This document shows, piece after piece, positions 1 through 11,672 of a stretch of 64,000 bases of DNA. This DNA is from Alitta virens (Eukaryota > Annelida > Polychaeta > Phyllodocida > Nereididae). Position numbers and translations under genes: made by a program. Under the pieces are notes generated by a model. That model searched no databases. It saw only the letters and a list, made by a program, of their open reading frames with translations, and was not told where the DNA came from. The stretch is from contig OW028575.1 in NCBI GenBank assembly GCA_932294295.1, forward strand, positions 19,472,058-19,536,057, given 5' to 3'. Every line of letters starts with the position of its first letter. The stretch's first letter is position 1.

Positions 1-1
1 G

Positions 2-2599
2 AAATACTGTGGCGTAGCCACACCCTTCAAGGGAATCAGGGCTTACACCCGATGTGCCATGGGCATGCCCGGCTCTGAGATGGCACTCGAGGAGCTGATG
101 TGTCGAATCCTGGGTCACTTATTACAAGAAGGAGTCGTCGCTAAAATCGCAGACGATCTGTACTGTGGTGGGAGCTCTCCAGACGAGTTACTTTACAACT
201 TTACAAGGATGCTTCAAGCCATCCATACAAGTGGATTACTTTTGTCTGCAAACAAGACTGTCATCTGTCCAAAGTCTGCCACTATCCTCGGTTGGCTTTG
301 GCAAGAGGGTTCCATCTCAGCTAGCCCCCACCGCGTAGCCGCACTTGCTTCGTGTGAGTTGCCAGCTACAACTGAAGGACTTCGATCTTTCATTGGAGCG
401 TACAAAGTTCTTTCTCGCACCATCCCTCGAACAGCCACTGCCTTGGCCCCACTCGAAAATCTGATATCTGGTCTTCAGTCCCCTGATAAGATTCCTTGGT
501 CAGAAGATCACATCAGTGCTTTCCGCCATGCTCAGGACATCATCAAGACCAACAAGACTGTAGTTCTACCTCATTCAGATGATCAACTATGGATAGTTAC
601 AGATGCCGCAGTACGCCAACCTGGCCTGGGTGCCACGCTGTATGTCACCCGCAAGTCCAAACTGCTTCTTGCTGGCTTTTTCAGTCTCAAACTTAACCAG
701 CGTCAGCTGACCTGGTTACCTTGTGAGCTGGAGGCCCTTGCCATCGCAGCGGCAGTAAAGCATTTCAGCCCCTACATTATACAGTCTAAACACACCGCAA
801 GGATCCTAACTGACAGCAAGCCTTGTGTTCAAGCCTATGAGCGCTTATGCAGGGGTGAGTTCTCTGCCAGTCCACGACTAACCTCATTTCTATCAACTGT
901 CAGCCGATATCAGTCAGTTGTCCAACACCTTGCTGGGTCAGCTAACCTTCCCTCGGACTTCGCCAGTCGGAATGCCCTCCCCTGTACATCTCCTGAGTGT
1001 CAAATTTGTTCCTTTGTACATACAACCGGTGCCAGTGTTCTGCGCCTTCATGTCTCTACCAAGCTACCTTACACCAATCGCGCCACATGGAGTTCAATTC
1101 AAGCTGAATGCTCCGATTTACGACGCACAAAGGCGCACCTGCGACAAGGTACTCGACCTTCCAAAAAGGCCACCAACATCCGCGATATCAAGCGTTACCT
1201 ACAATACGCTTCCGTATCGAGTGATGATCTCATAGTCGTCAAACGCACCGAGCCCCTGGGCGTTTCCCGTGAGTGCATTGTAGTGCCCCGTTCTGTACTA
1301 CATGGACTGTTAATGTCACTCCATATACAGCTCAATCACCCTACCTCCCACCAACTGTCACTAGCATTCCAACGCAACTTCTTTGCACTTGATCTACCAT
1401 CCGCGGTGGCAGATACGACCAATTGCTGTCATCAATGTGCCTCTCTCCGCCAAGTTCCACACCATGCAACTGAACAATCCTCTGGGGAGCCACCAGAAAC
1501 CATTGGCTTATTCTTTGCCACAGACATCATGCAACGTGATAGAACATCAGTGCTGGTGGTTCGAGAAACCGTGACCTCTTACACCCATGCCACTATTCTC
1601 CCTGACCAACGACATGAATCACTTCGTGGTGCCCTCTTATGTCTATGCCTGGACCTTATACCTATCTCAGGTCCCCCTGCTGTCATTCGAACCGATGGTG
1701 CTCCAGGCTTTGCAGCCCTGGCCAACGATGAGGTACTACTCAACCACAATATTAGATTAGAGCTTGGCAATCCCAAAAACAAGAACAAAAACCCTGTTGC
1801 TGAAAGAGCTATCCAAGAGCTAGAAAATGAGTTATTACGAGTGGTTCCCACCAACGACCGTCTGAATGCAATCTCGTTAGCTGTAGCTACATCCTTCCTA
1901 AATTCTCGCATCAGAGCCCCGGGCTTCTCTGCCCGAGAGCTATTGTTTCATCGCGACCAACAAACCAATGACAGGATCCCACTCCATGACCATACCATCA
2001 TTGCCCAGCAGCACGATCGCCGTAGTGCCAACCACCTACCCAGCCAGATCTCCAAGTCACGTGGGAAACCCTGTGCCCCTAGTGCTCAGGCTACTATCGG
2101 TGACTTAGTGTACCTACTCACAGACAAAGACAAAACTCGTGGAAGAGACAGGTACATTGTCACCTCAGTCGATGGTCAATGGTGTTCAATTCGTAAATTC
2201 GTGGGCTCACAGCTGCGGAACACATCATACCGCGTAAGACAGACAGACATTTTCATCGTACCACCAAGCGTTCTGTCTCCGGGAATTCCTCACCCAATGA
2301 CAGTCGAGGACGAGGAGGACGACAGCCAAGAATCCGCGTCCGTTCCACATCCGCTCGACAGTGCCCCACCTCCAGTCCCTGATCACATTCCGCCTCCTGT
2401 GAATGATCACCTACCCGAGTTGTCTCCTGTTCCTTTGCAATTGTCTGAACCCCTTGTATCCGGCACCCCTGGCTGTCACCCCGACCAGGACCCCGGTTCC
2501 TCTGCTGCCTTGCACTTCCCTGACATGTCGACCCCCCCAGTGCGACCCTCTCGCAACAGGAAGCCTCCAAAATATCTCGACGATTATGTGACTGACTAG
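2..2599 (+). CDS. Ty3/gypsy-type retrotransposon Pol (RT C-terminal part, RNase H, integrase), cut by window edge
   Basis: One long reading frame is open from base 2 of the window, upstream of the first ATG at 59, so the 5' part of the polyprotein lies outside. In order it shows the end of reverse transcriptase with the catalytic box IADDLYCGG near nt 147-173, the RT connection, an RNase H region (VTDAA near nt 596, CELEA near 722, LTDSK near 809), an integrase zinc finger of the H-H-C-C type (about nt 1320-1440), and an integrase core with the Asp-Asp-Glu triad: TDIM near 1520, RTDGAPGF near 1691 and NPVAERAI near 1791. A proline-rich tail ends in a RPSRNRKPPKYL-like motif. Domain order RT-RNaseH-IN is that of Ty3/gypsy, not Copia. 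There are no internal stops in 2.6 kb, so this copy is young or recently active. It is seen only in part; gag and protease would be upstream. Confidence 0.88.
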   Translation, partial: KYCGVATPFKGIRAYTRCAMGMPGSEMALEELMCRILGHLLQEGVVAKIADDLYCGGSSPDELLYNFTRMLQAIHTSGLLLSANKTVICPKSATILGWLWQEGSISASPHRVAALASCELPATTEGLRSFIGAYKVLSRTIPRTATALAPLENLISGLQSPDKIPWSEDHISAFRHAQDIIKTNKTVVLPHSDDQLWIVTDAAVRQPGLGATLYVTRKSKLLLAGFFSLKLNQRQLTWLPCELEALAIAAAVKHFSPYIIQSKHTARILTDSKPCVQAYERLCRGEFSASPRLTSFLSTVSRYQSVVQHLAGSANLPSDFASRNALPCTSPECQICSFVHTTGASVLRLHVSTKLPYTNRATWSSIQAECSDLRRTKAHLRQGTRPSKKATNIRDIKRYLQYASVSSDDLIVVKRTEPLGVSRECIVVPRSVLHGLLMSLHIQLNHPTSHQLSLAFQRNFFALDLPSAVADTTNCCHQCASLRQVPHHATEQSSGEPPETIGLFFATDIMQRDRTSVLVVRETVTSYTHATILPDQRHESLRGALLCLCLDLIPISGPPAVIRTDGAPGFAALANDEVLLNHNIRLELGNPKNKNKNPVAERAIQELENELLRVVPTNDRLNAISLAVATSFLNSRIRAPGFSARELLFHRDQQTNDRIPLHDHTIIAQQHDRRSANHLPSQISKSRGKPCAPSAQATIGDLVYLLTDKDKTRGRDRYIVTSVDGQWCSIRKFVGSQLRNTSYRVRQTDIFIVPPSVLSPGIPHPMTVEDEEDDSQESASVPHPLDSAPPPVPDHIPPPVNDHLPELSPVPLQLSEPLVSGTPGCHPDQDPGSSAALHFPDMSTPPVRPSRNRKPPKYLDDYVTD

Positions 2600-3050
2600 C
2601 CAACCAAAGTGACTCATTGCTTACCATGTATCACTCCTGCTTGTGGTTGTTGTATGTTTGTATTTGTTGTTCTTCTTCTATCTATATATATATATATATA
2701 TATCTTGTATCTTGTATCTGCTTTCGTTACACACTGTTATGTGTTTTGTATCACCTACACACTGTTTATCAGCCTACTCAACTTACTTCAGTGTTTAGTA
2801 TTCCAGTCTCTAGTGTGTTCTTAGTATTCTAGTCTCTAGTGTGTTCTTAGTATTCTAGTCTCTAGTTTGTTCTCAAAAGAAAAAAAAAGTAAAATTGGTG
2901 ACGCCACAGCGTTAGATTTTCGTTACGGCGTACATTTCGCGAGACACTTTGTTTGGGTCCGCGACTTCCGGAAATAAATGGACATCGTTCTTCCAATCGG
3001 ATTTCTAGTATTTACTCCTTTATTGGCGGGAGTTGTTTGAATTCACACCA
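2600..3050 (+). repeat. 3' untranslated region and probable 3' LTR of the Ty3-type element
   Basis: Directly after the Pol stop codon come a (TA)n run (about 2683-2702), three copies of a 26-bp repeat built on AGTATTCTAGTCTCTAGTGT (about 2797-2873), a purine-rich run AAAAGAAAAAAAAAG (about 2874-2889) that could be the polypurine tract, and then about 150 bp of more GC-rich sequence starting TGGTGACGCC. That last block contains AATAAA at 2973-2978 and ends near TTCACA at about 3043. The order matches PPT followed by a short LTR, but without the 5' LTR in the window the boundaries cannot be confirmed. Confidence 0.45.
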
Positions 3051-4737
3051 TAAGCTACAAATAGCCTACATTTTTGTACATAAGGAACTTGGAATTTTGA
3101 AAATCGGTCATTAGCGTTCATTTGTGCCTCGTTTTTGTCATTGGCCATAAAAGACAATGCAATGTAAACAAACCGGCAATTTTTGATGGCATGAAAAATT
3201 AAATGCCAGGTTAAGTTTATTTATTTCATAGAGAAACTGTGAATCCAGCAAAACTCAGAAAATGGTAGGTAAGTATTAAGAAGAAAATGAATTGAATGCA
3301 ATAGATTTTGGCCACTGTCATTTTGACAGAAAGTGCACCTTTAAATTATGGGATACCGATTTTTTAATCACTTCGTCTCTTGAAAGTAACTGATATCTTA
3401 AAGCTCCAGGAATTCAAATTCATTTACAAACTTAGAAAAAATTTATTGCCTAATTATTTATTATCTGCTATGTTGAAACTTTAGAATACCACAGTATAGA
3501 CTATCTCTTTCCCTTTGCTGTATCATATATATAGATTGCCCTCCAATATGAATAAATTTCCACCAGCTATATTAGATGAAGTCAATACTCACAGCCTCCC
3601 TGGTCTTTAATCTTTATGAAGAATATTGTTTTATTAGGACCTGTTATGTTTGTCAGTATTAAAAAACCCAGCTTTAAACGTATTTGAATGTTTTATTGTA
3701 AAAATTACATGTAAATAATCCTGGCAAGTATCTGCCAGTGTCCTCAAAGACCCTGTTGTGTATTCCGTAAGCGACATAACAGTGTCTTCGAAAACACAAC
3801 CCCACTCACTATCACAGTCATATATGTATATACATTTTTTATGTGTTTTTTATCTGTCATAATTTGTTCTTGTTTTTTAATGATAAAAATGAACTGAACT
3901 GAACTTACTTTCTCATATATTTCCAGTCAGTGTTCAGCTGTTTCGATCACCCGCACGCCGAAGGAACGAAGTGCTTTAAATGTCCTTTTATTTTTTACCC
4001 AGCTGCCTTGGTCTTTTTGGCGTTTCTAATCTGGGCTATTCATTGCTTATTTCGTACAGTGGATTCATATTTTGATTATGTCTGTTAAGTTTTTATTTAG
4101 TTTAAATTGTACTCTTAAATACGTGTTAATTTTTTGCAATTAAATTGTTTTGGAAATTTGCCGTTTGTAAGCTGTGATGTAGGCCTAGGCTCATAATTTA
4201 GTTTTTATTTAAAACTCCAAATGATCTATTTTTTGGCATTTTCATGCTGATAAATTTCTATTTCATACTTATGTTTGTCATAATTCTGGCGTAAAGCATA
4301 TCATTTGTAAAGTTTAATAAAACTTTTTTATATGCATTTTTGCATAGTTTTCTTTGATTTGAATGCTCTGAAGGGAACTACATATATACTAGCAATTACC
4401 CAAGCCAAGGGCAGACTCGTTAGTCTTAGTTTACTTTCAATATTTTAGTATTGAGTATCCTCAGCATATGAACCAAACTCTGGGTGAGTGTATTATGCGG
4501 ACCACACAGACCAGAACCAACAATCGTCTGCGGTTTGCTCAGACAAATATCCCACACTTTGCTGTGTTCCTCATGTAGCACTCGTAGAAATAACCCATGT
4601 GGTATTTTTTGTGATCCACCATCCCTAATTATAATAAATTGTGTTCCACCATCCCTGATTTACATATTGGACGTACTACTTCAGGCTGTGCAGTTTTACT
4701 TTCACTTTGCACACAAGGACCACAGCTAAGCCAATCA
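3051..4737. other. AT-rich intergenic DNA without recognisable genes
   Basis: No exon, tRNA or repeat family could be supported here. Open frames are short and have no family resemblance. A stretch at about 3890-4090 is slightly richer in GC but has no long frame. Confidence 0.6.
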
Positions 4738-5045
4738 GGGTTTAGTGCAGTAGGACCTATAGCGGACCCAAATTTATGTCTATATTTAGCGCCCATTAAA
4801 AATCAAATTTTATCAAATACTTCACAAGTTTGAAGTTCTAGCACAATTAAAATAACATTTGGTGTAGATAAGCAGGGGTTTAGAAAAAGCTAAATGCTGT
4901 CTTTACTGTGAAGATGAAACCGCGGTCATACCTACATTAGTTTGTGACGTCATACATAGATTTCAAGCATTTTTACGTCATAGGCCTGGCAATGAGACTC
5001 GTTAAATATGGTCATAAATCTGGGTCCGCTATACTGTGCTTTTTC
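4738..5045. mobile_element. MITE with CAGTATAGCGGACCC-type terminal inverted repeats
   Basis: The left end (about 4738-4795) reads AGTGCAGTAGGACCTATAGC and continues into GGACCCAAATTTATG. The right end (about 5004-5045) is its imperfect reverse complement (CATAAATCTGGGTCCGCTAT and onward). A third copy of the same terminus lies at about 30930-30985, reverse-complemented with respect to the left end, so this is a dispersed family. No coding capacity. Superfamily is not assigned because the target duplication is unclear. Confidence 0.5.
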
Positions 5046-5797
5046 CGGCAATTATAAACTATTCATGAAACAAAAATCAGGTTTAAACTAAATACGCTAT
5101 TTAAAAATGTTTGAAATAAAAGTTGTCTGTAATGGTCATTGGTCATAGCAGAAAGAGCAGACACGTCACAGCACTTTCCCTTTCACTTTGCCATTCAAAC
5201 TTGAACATCGCCAAAGCTTTGCCAATTCTTTTCCGATTTTGACCAAATAAAGACGGGCTTGAAGCTAAATTTCTGTTCTTTTTATATCTACTAACAGTTG
5301 CTTTCTATATCTCATTGTTTATCTGTACCGGCGATTCGTTTTACCGACGAAACAATCTGTTAAACTCAAACAGTTATGCATTCACAATGTGGTTGCCATG
5401 GAGACCAAATACACAGTTGCCACACTAAGGAATTTGGTTGCACCAAGGCATGGTTTCTGACTAAATTATGCTATTTTTTCACATTAAATTAGTACATACA
5501 TCTTTATACATGAATAAAACAAAAGTTTCTATAAACAATACATCCTAGCAAAGGTTTGTTTTTCTGTAAAAGCCTTCAAACTTGTGAATGGGAAGACGTT
5601 CTGACATCTATCTGTTTGCTTGGTTCTCTTCTGTGATTGGCTGGTGAGGCCTTTATGAATATTAATGAGATTTTTGATCCTCACTGTTTGTGTAGGAATA
5701 TCAACAGGTTGAGTACATAAATTTGGTCAAAACAATTCCTAATTTCTTAGTTTTCTCTGTAAAAATACTGAAAATAGCTGTAAAAGCGTGGGATATA
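5046..5797. other. AT-rich intergenic DNA
   Basis: No coding or repeat structure could be supported in this stretch between two MITEs. Confidence 0.5.
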
Positions 5798-5958
5798 AAT
5801 AAAACCCAACCACAGTGGTGGATCAGCTCATTGAAACCCATGAGTGAGCTGTCTGGCACAGGAACTCACTCGTTGCTTCGCCACTCATGAGTTCCTCCGC
5901 CAGACAGCTCACTCATGGGTTTCATTGCCCTGATCCACCAATGTGGTTGGGTTTTATT
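5798..5958. mobile_element. Foldback MITE, about 160 bp hairpin
   Basis: Both arms are near-perfect reverse complements: the left arm runs AATAAAACCCAACCAC onward through GTGGTGGATCAG and CCCATGAGTGAGCTGTCTGG; the right arm returns with CCAGACAGCTCACTCATGGG and ends TGGTTGGGTTTTATT. The loop (about 5860-5890) is itself partly symmetric around AACTCACTCG and CACTCATGAGTT. This is the structure of a small foldback or hairpin MITE. Confidence 0.75.
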
Positions 5959-5967
5959 ATAGTATTA

Positions 5968-6670
5968 GAAAGTGCAGACCAGGTCTGAGAAAATGCAGAC
6001 CAGATCTGGAAAGTGCAGACCAAGTTCAGAAAATGCAGACCAAGTTTAGGAAAATGCAGACCAGGTCTGAGACAAGATTTCAGAGAGTTCAGACCAAGTT
6101 TGATGTTAGATTTATAAATCGAAAGTAAAATGCAGACTCACTTTAGGAAAGTGCAGACCAGGTCTGAGAAAGTGCAGACCACATTTGAAAGAGTGCAGAC
6201 CAAGTTTTATTATATTAGTAACAGAAAGTGCAGACCAGGTCTGATAAAATGCAGACCAGGTCTGACAGAGTGCCCACCAGATTTGAGAAAGTGCAGACCT
6301 AGTTTTATGTTAGTATGAGATTCAGATTAATTTAATTTGCCTAATAATGAGAAAAACATGACACAAATACAGTTTTTTTTTCAAGACAAAACATTGAGCA
6401 GGGTGACCCCTTTAAGATGATCATGTCAGTGCTGCCGAGGGGCCAGCCACAAAGTAACACTAAATTACAATAATGAATGTCTGCGCCTGGAGTCTATGCT
6501 CACAATGAAGCATATGTAGTACTATTGCAGAAAATTAAGATAGTGCAGACCAGGTATGAGAAAGTGCAGATCAAGTTTATGTCAGCAGTGCAGACCAGGT
6601 ATGAGAGTGCAGGTCCAATTTTTTCCATCTATATTATTAGAAATTATAGAATTTAAGTGCAGACCAAGTA
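5968..6670 (+). repeat. Degenerate minisatellite of GTGCAGACCAGGTCTGA units
   Basis: A 17-25 bp motif, typically AGTGCAGACCAGGTCTGAGA, recurs about 15 times from 5971 to 6311, with further copies at 6542-6612 and 6655-6668. Variants carry CAAGTTT in place of CAGGTCTGA. Short open frames rich in CRPGL and MQTKF are products of the repeat, not genes. Confidence 0.8.
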
Positions 6671-7180
6671 AAAACTATCAATTAAATGAGCTTTAATTAT
6701 ATGCCTTTAATAGCGCTTCATTGCTAATTTCATGGTCATAATTCTGTTGTATATTTTGAGATATCAGTCTTCATTACAAAATTTTTTTTAAGTTCATCTA
6801 ATAAAATTAATTTACTTCAGTTTATAATGTGTGCGTGTGGTCTGCATGATGCCCTAAGATGAGTTACAGGGGTTTTGGTCTGCATTATTCCCCCCGTTGA
6901 ACAATCGTGGCTTCTTTGATTGGACAACTTAGACCAACAAATGAGCACCCCTTCTGTGTTGGTTTACTGCTGGTCCGCATGGTCTGCATGGTCCGCATTA
7001 TACACCGACCCCCAAACTCAAGCCCAATAATGTAATTTTTAGACATACTTGGGGAAATAAGTTGATGGAAATTGAAAATGAATGTCATTTTGCAACACAT
7101 TTGCTTATAATTGAGTAACAGATATTGATTTACATTGATACTAAACAACTATTCCTGCAAACAATTCCTGCACTCTTTAA
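6671..7180. other. Intergenic DNA with inverted copies of the GTGCAGACC motif
   Basis: Most of this stretch is featureless AT-rich DNA. Inverted copies of the neighbouring minisatellite core (GGTCTGCAT, GGTCCGCAT) occur at about 6838-6848, 6876-6886 and 6973-7004. Confidence 0.5.
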
Positions 7181-9935
7181 CTACTTGCCTTTGTTTTGAG
7201 AATGGGGATTATCATTAATCTTTATTGGCTGCTTAATCCTAGAATTCCTCTGCATCTGAGTTCTCCTATTTATCTCTCTCTTGCTCACCGTCTGATTCTC
7301 TCTGCTCTCCTCTCTCATCCTCTTGATCCTCAACTCTCTCACTGTCATCATCACTTCTGTTTCTTGCTGAAACTCATCTTCCGATGATGACATGTGCAAC
7401 GCTATCTCTTCTTTACTTTCATCCTCACTCTCCTCTAAACCATTGCCTGACTCATTTTCCTGTTTGGCCTCTGCCATGTCCTGTATAGAACCTATTGGTA
7501 ATAAATGGTTCTGCGGAGCCTCTTCATTCATCCTCCTCTAGGATTCTGCTCTCTACGAACATCAAACACTGGCAGATCTGGATTTGGTTTACTCACAAAT
7601 AAAAACCAATGATGCATAATTTTTGATAAATCTTCAGTGTCAACCTGCAAAACCCAGAAATTGACGAACTTCCTTGTTTCACAATGGTACAGGCCATAGT
7701 TTGACTGTCTCCACTTTATCTGGGCAAGTCTCAATTCCCTGCTCAGAGACTATGTGTCCTAAGTATTTGACCTGCTTTTGGAAGAAAAAGCACTTTGCTG
7801 GATTGAGCTTATGTCCTGCCTCAATCTCTGTACATGTTCCTCAAAAGTATGTGAAAGACCAATAATGTTCTCAAGAAACAAAATGCATTCAGTGAGGTTC
7901 AAAGATCCCATCACTGACTTAATCATTTGTTGAAATGTTGCCGGAGCTGCGGATAAACCGAATGGCATCCTGGTCCATTCATAAATCCAAGTGGATTATG
8001 TCGATCCTCTTGGTGTAATTTTTTTTTGCCAATAGCCATTCTTAAGATCTAGTGTAGAAAACCATCCACAACCAGATAAACAATCAAGTAACTCATGAAC
8101 TCTTGGCAAACTGTAGCCTGGGGCTTTACTTGTAAGGTTTAGTCGTCTGTAATCTATGGAAAAGCGAATGCTGCCATTCTTCTTTCTAACCAAAACCACA
8201 GGAGAAGCATAAGGACTAATGCTAGGCGTAAACACCCCCATATCCTTCATGTCCTGAAGGTGTTTGAGTACTTCCTCCACCATGGATGGATGGACATTTC
8301 CATATCTAACTCGTACAGGAATGTCATCTGTAAGTTGAATTCTGCCATTTTGCCAAAGACGACAAAGCAATTTGTTTCTGTTCATCAGTGAGTACCTTGT
8401 CCCATTCTGAAGTGTCCCACAACAATGCTCACTGGCATTTTCTGCATTTGTCGACTGAGTGCTGCAAGACTGCACTGTATTGCTTTAATATATCCAGGAA
8501 TTGTGGAAGATGCATCACATTCTTCAATGAGCAAGTTGGATGTTGACAAAGTGACACCTAATGCATGCACCTTTATAAGTTTAGCTGCCCTGGCTTTGAT
8601 TGTGACCACTCTCGAATTGTACACTTTTCCAATAAGTCCATCTGGCTGAACTGCTGATGCCATGCATTTGAAGGTGTTTCATCACATGGCTGGTGTCGTG
8701 ACATCTTGCATAGAATGTGGAATTGTCTATGTTGGTCCCAATTAGCTGTATAACCAGAATAAGGTATGTTTTGACCAGTAACACCTCCAACCGCTAAGTC
8801 TGAAAACTGCTGAAGTGTTAAATGTGACAGATGTTGATGATGAAATGAAGTAGAAATAACAGATATCTGAGATCCATTATCCAATAAAGCTTTGCAGTTG
8901 ATTCCCTAAATGTTCACTACTGATCCCTAATTTGGATAACCTACCAAAATGTTGTACAAGTTGTGGGAGTCTGACCTGAAATACCCTACTTGCCCCCTTG
9001 GGAGGGGTCTTGGTCGTTTAACAGAAGCTTGTTGTTGTTGTTGCTGTTAAACCAACATTGATTCTTATAATGACCTGGTTTCCTACAAATTAAACATTTA
9101 ACTCTTGGTCTGAAATTTTTTCTTTCTCCTCTATTATTTGGAGCTAAAGCTGAATTAATTTTGGTCTGACTCGTGTGACTCCAAAGCTTCAAATTGTTTA
9201 ATTTGTCCTTAGGTGGTTTTATTTCCTGAACTGATGAAATTAACTCCTCAAATGATGCATCTGAATCACATCTGTGTCTCAATGCATTCTTTGTGTCTTG
9301 TCTACCTAACCCATTCCAAAACTAAGTTTGCAGAACATCATTCATCTGTGAAGACGGCTGTGCATTGTAATTGAAAGCATCTATCATCAGTCCCTACAAC
9401 TCCATGTAATAATGCTTTCACTATCCATTTGATAGCATCTGAAGCATGTCAAAGATTTCCCAAACAGTCTGTTGGATTGTCACTTAACGTTTCCTGGGCA
9501 TCAAAACCTCTGCCCCTAACTGACTGCCTAATGCCCTACATAAGCACCGAATCAGTATAGTGTCCATGCATTATAGTCATAGCATAACACCACTGAGTAT
9601 AGGACACTTTATTTGGCTTGTTAAAGTTACCAAAAAAAATTGGAAAATGTTGAATATTATTTTATTAGTTGGCAAACTCATTGAATTACTATTAGCAAGT
9701 TGATTTTCACCAACTTGATCAGATTCAGTCCCTTTAATAATAATTTTGGGCTTGGCACCTGCACCTGTACTGCCCTTTCGGCTGCATTAGGATCCTTGTC
9801 AGAGACCTGAGATTAAATAAACGCTGCAAGATCTTTCCATTTATCTGGAGTCAATTTGTGAGCCCAATCTCTAATTTCTGCTGAGTCAGCCTCCTCTGGT
9901 GGGAGCTGCTCAATTTGAAAAGTGTTAAATGACAT
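7181..9935 (-). pseudogene. Decayed Ty3/gypsy retrotransposon (gag, protease, RT fossils)
   Basis: Read on the minus strand, pieces appear in retroelement order. A gag start is at 9935 with about 40 open codons before a stop. A CCHC zinc knuckle (CLICRKPGHYKNQC) is at about 9105-9060. A retropepsin-like block ALLDNGSQISVIS is near 8895-8855, with Asn where the family has Thr or Ser in DTG. RT blocks follow: SPYASPVVLVRKKNG and FSIDYRRLN near 8210-8140, FSTLDLKNGYW near 8065-8035, and MPFGLSAAPATFQQM near 7968-7925. The catalytic YLDD box is replaced by FLEN at about 7875. A highly charged tail frame (7531-7181) follows. RNase H and integrase are missing, and several frameshifts and stops separate the blocks. 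The element is dead. Confidence 0.85.
9768..9846. repeat. 79-bp duplicated segment, copy 1 (inside the gag fossil)
   Basis: Identical base for base to 10349-10427. It starts TACTGCCCTTTCGG and ends CCATTTATCT. Confidence 0.9.
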
Positions 9936-10348
9936 TGTGAACCAGTATCAAAGTCAACTAATTTGGAAATGTTGCAAAAAATCTAACCTAATATTAAGTA
10001 CCCAATACAATGTACCAGTACCCAACACAGGTGATTGCTAAGGCTGATCAATTGATTTATGAGTTAAATGAATGAATATAAATTTGTCCATAATTGCAAA
10101 TGTGATAAGCAATGGTTTGAAAGCATCAAAGTCAGTGACCTCTGTTGCAAAACACAAATACAATCACAAAGTGGAAAAACAGCTTTTCAACCAGTGTCTA
10201 TGAGCATGATGAGCACAAATTTTCACAGTTGTTACTCCAAATCAAGTCAAGCTTGACCACTCTGGATCATCAACAGTTCATGTAATGTGTAATGCACAGC
10301 GAGGATTAAATAACACAAGTACTAAAACAGTCCAGTTGTAACAGCCTT

Positions 10349-10427
10349 TACTGCCCTTTCGGCTGCATTAGGATCCTTGTCAGAGACCTGAGATTAAATA
10401 AACGCTGCAAGATCTTTCCATTTATCT
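10349..10427. repeat. 79-bp duplicated segment, copy 2
   Basis: Direct repeat of 9768-9846, with a start-to-start distance of 581 bp. It lies upstream of the gag start of the minus-strand retroelement fossil. Confidence 0.9.
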
Positions 10428-11160
10428 ACAGCTCAATGTTACAGGTTATGTGCGCTTTCACTTTTAGCTGGCTGCAGTGTGACCCAAAAGCTCACTCCAG
10501 GATGGCCATCCTGATCAACCAGGTTCCAGGGAATGGTTGACTGCGCCAAAGTAACAGAAAATTATGACTCGAGTTTAGGATACTCCTAAACAAGTTATAA
10601 CATAAATAGCATTTTAGACAATTATAGCATGAATTGCTTATAACATACTATGTTATAACATAACATGATCATCATTTGATAATATGACTTATGAAGTAAA
10701 CCTAAGTTACAAATGAATACTCATTCAGCAATACACAGTTGGGTACTTTGCTATGAGGTGATTAGGATGAAGCAATAAAAACATATATAATATATAATGA
10801 TACTTATTCACAATGTACAAAGAATATCCCATTTCCTGACTACTTAATTCTAGTTGGTACAAACAACATGACACTACTCAGTTTGGTATTGTTTATTAAC
10901 TGACACACACATGCATGATACAATCATGTAAATCAGTAAACAAATGAAAAAAGACTAAATTGGAAATTTTACCATAATTAAAAATTTACAAGTAGAAGAT
11001 AAAAATCATTATTAAAATCCTACCACACACACACACATACATGAGTCACAATATATGGGGGTCCATATCCTTCTAATAACTACCTAACTACAGATTATTA
11101 TTGTATGGATGGTGCACATGCATATATCTAATAATTTACAATGACATTATATAAAATTAT
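10428..11160. other. Non-coding DNA with a (CA)n microsatellite
   Basis: AT-rich, no exon found. A CACACACACACA run is at about 11023-11036. It may hold the eroded 5' leader or LTR of the adjacent retroelement, but no LTR pair was identified. Confidence 0.4.
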
Positions 11161-11402
11161 GAAGACTTGAAGTGTGACTAAGTCGTTTGGATGAGACGTT
11201 AAATTGGCGGTCCCTTCAAAGGATGTACTCAGTGTCTATGCTAAGGCAAGTAAAAGATCCCACCCATGGATTAAATGTGTAACAGGGGTGGATTCCTCTC
11301 TCACCTCATCAATGAACCCTCGATAGGAACAATAATTTGCCTAAAGGGCTGCACTTTGCATATCTATCTATCTATCTATCTATCTACCTACCTATCTATC
11401 TA
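11161..11402 (+). mobile_element. SINE-like element ending in a TATC microsatellite
   Basis: The segment contains GTTTGGATGAGACGTTAAA followed by GGTCCC and later AAAAGATCCCACCC. This resembles the conserved central domain seen in several marine invertebrate SINEs (Nin-DC-like). It ends in a (TATC)n tract (about 11361-11402), as SINE tails often do. Domain naming is from memory of the family, without a search. Confidence 0.45.
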
Positions 11403-11672
11403 GATTGTTACATTTGGAATCCCCCAAAATCAGCGAAATGTAAAACATTGCAACACGATGTTGTATAAAGACCTCTCAATTTGCAAACGAGTGGCGGATT
11501 TTGCTGATTGTCACAATCGATTCCAATTGAAAAATCCTCTGATTATGTAAACAAATAGAAAGAATTCAGGTCAAAATTCAGTTTCCATCCTTTCTTCGCA
11601 TTACATTTATGCCCATGATTACAAGATTATAGAAAAACAAAATTGCAGTCAGTTGATAAAAAATGTGGAATA

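Noticed and set aside
3051..4737. Full-length LTR partner for the Ty3-type element
   Set aside because: No sequence matching 2890-3045 was seen again in the window, so the LTR could not be confirmed.
5943..6318. Two short plus-strand frames rich in CRPGL/MQTKF
   Set aside because: They are translations of the GTGCAGACC minisatellite with no start context or family resemblance.
11440..11672. SECIS element downstream of the UGA-containing sulfotransferase
   Set aside because: No convincing ATGA...AA...GA core hairpin was seen by eye in the near 3' flank; a proper covariance search is needed before claiming one.
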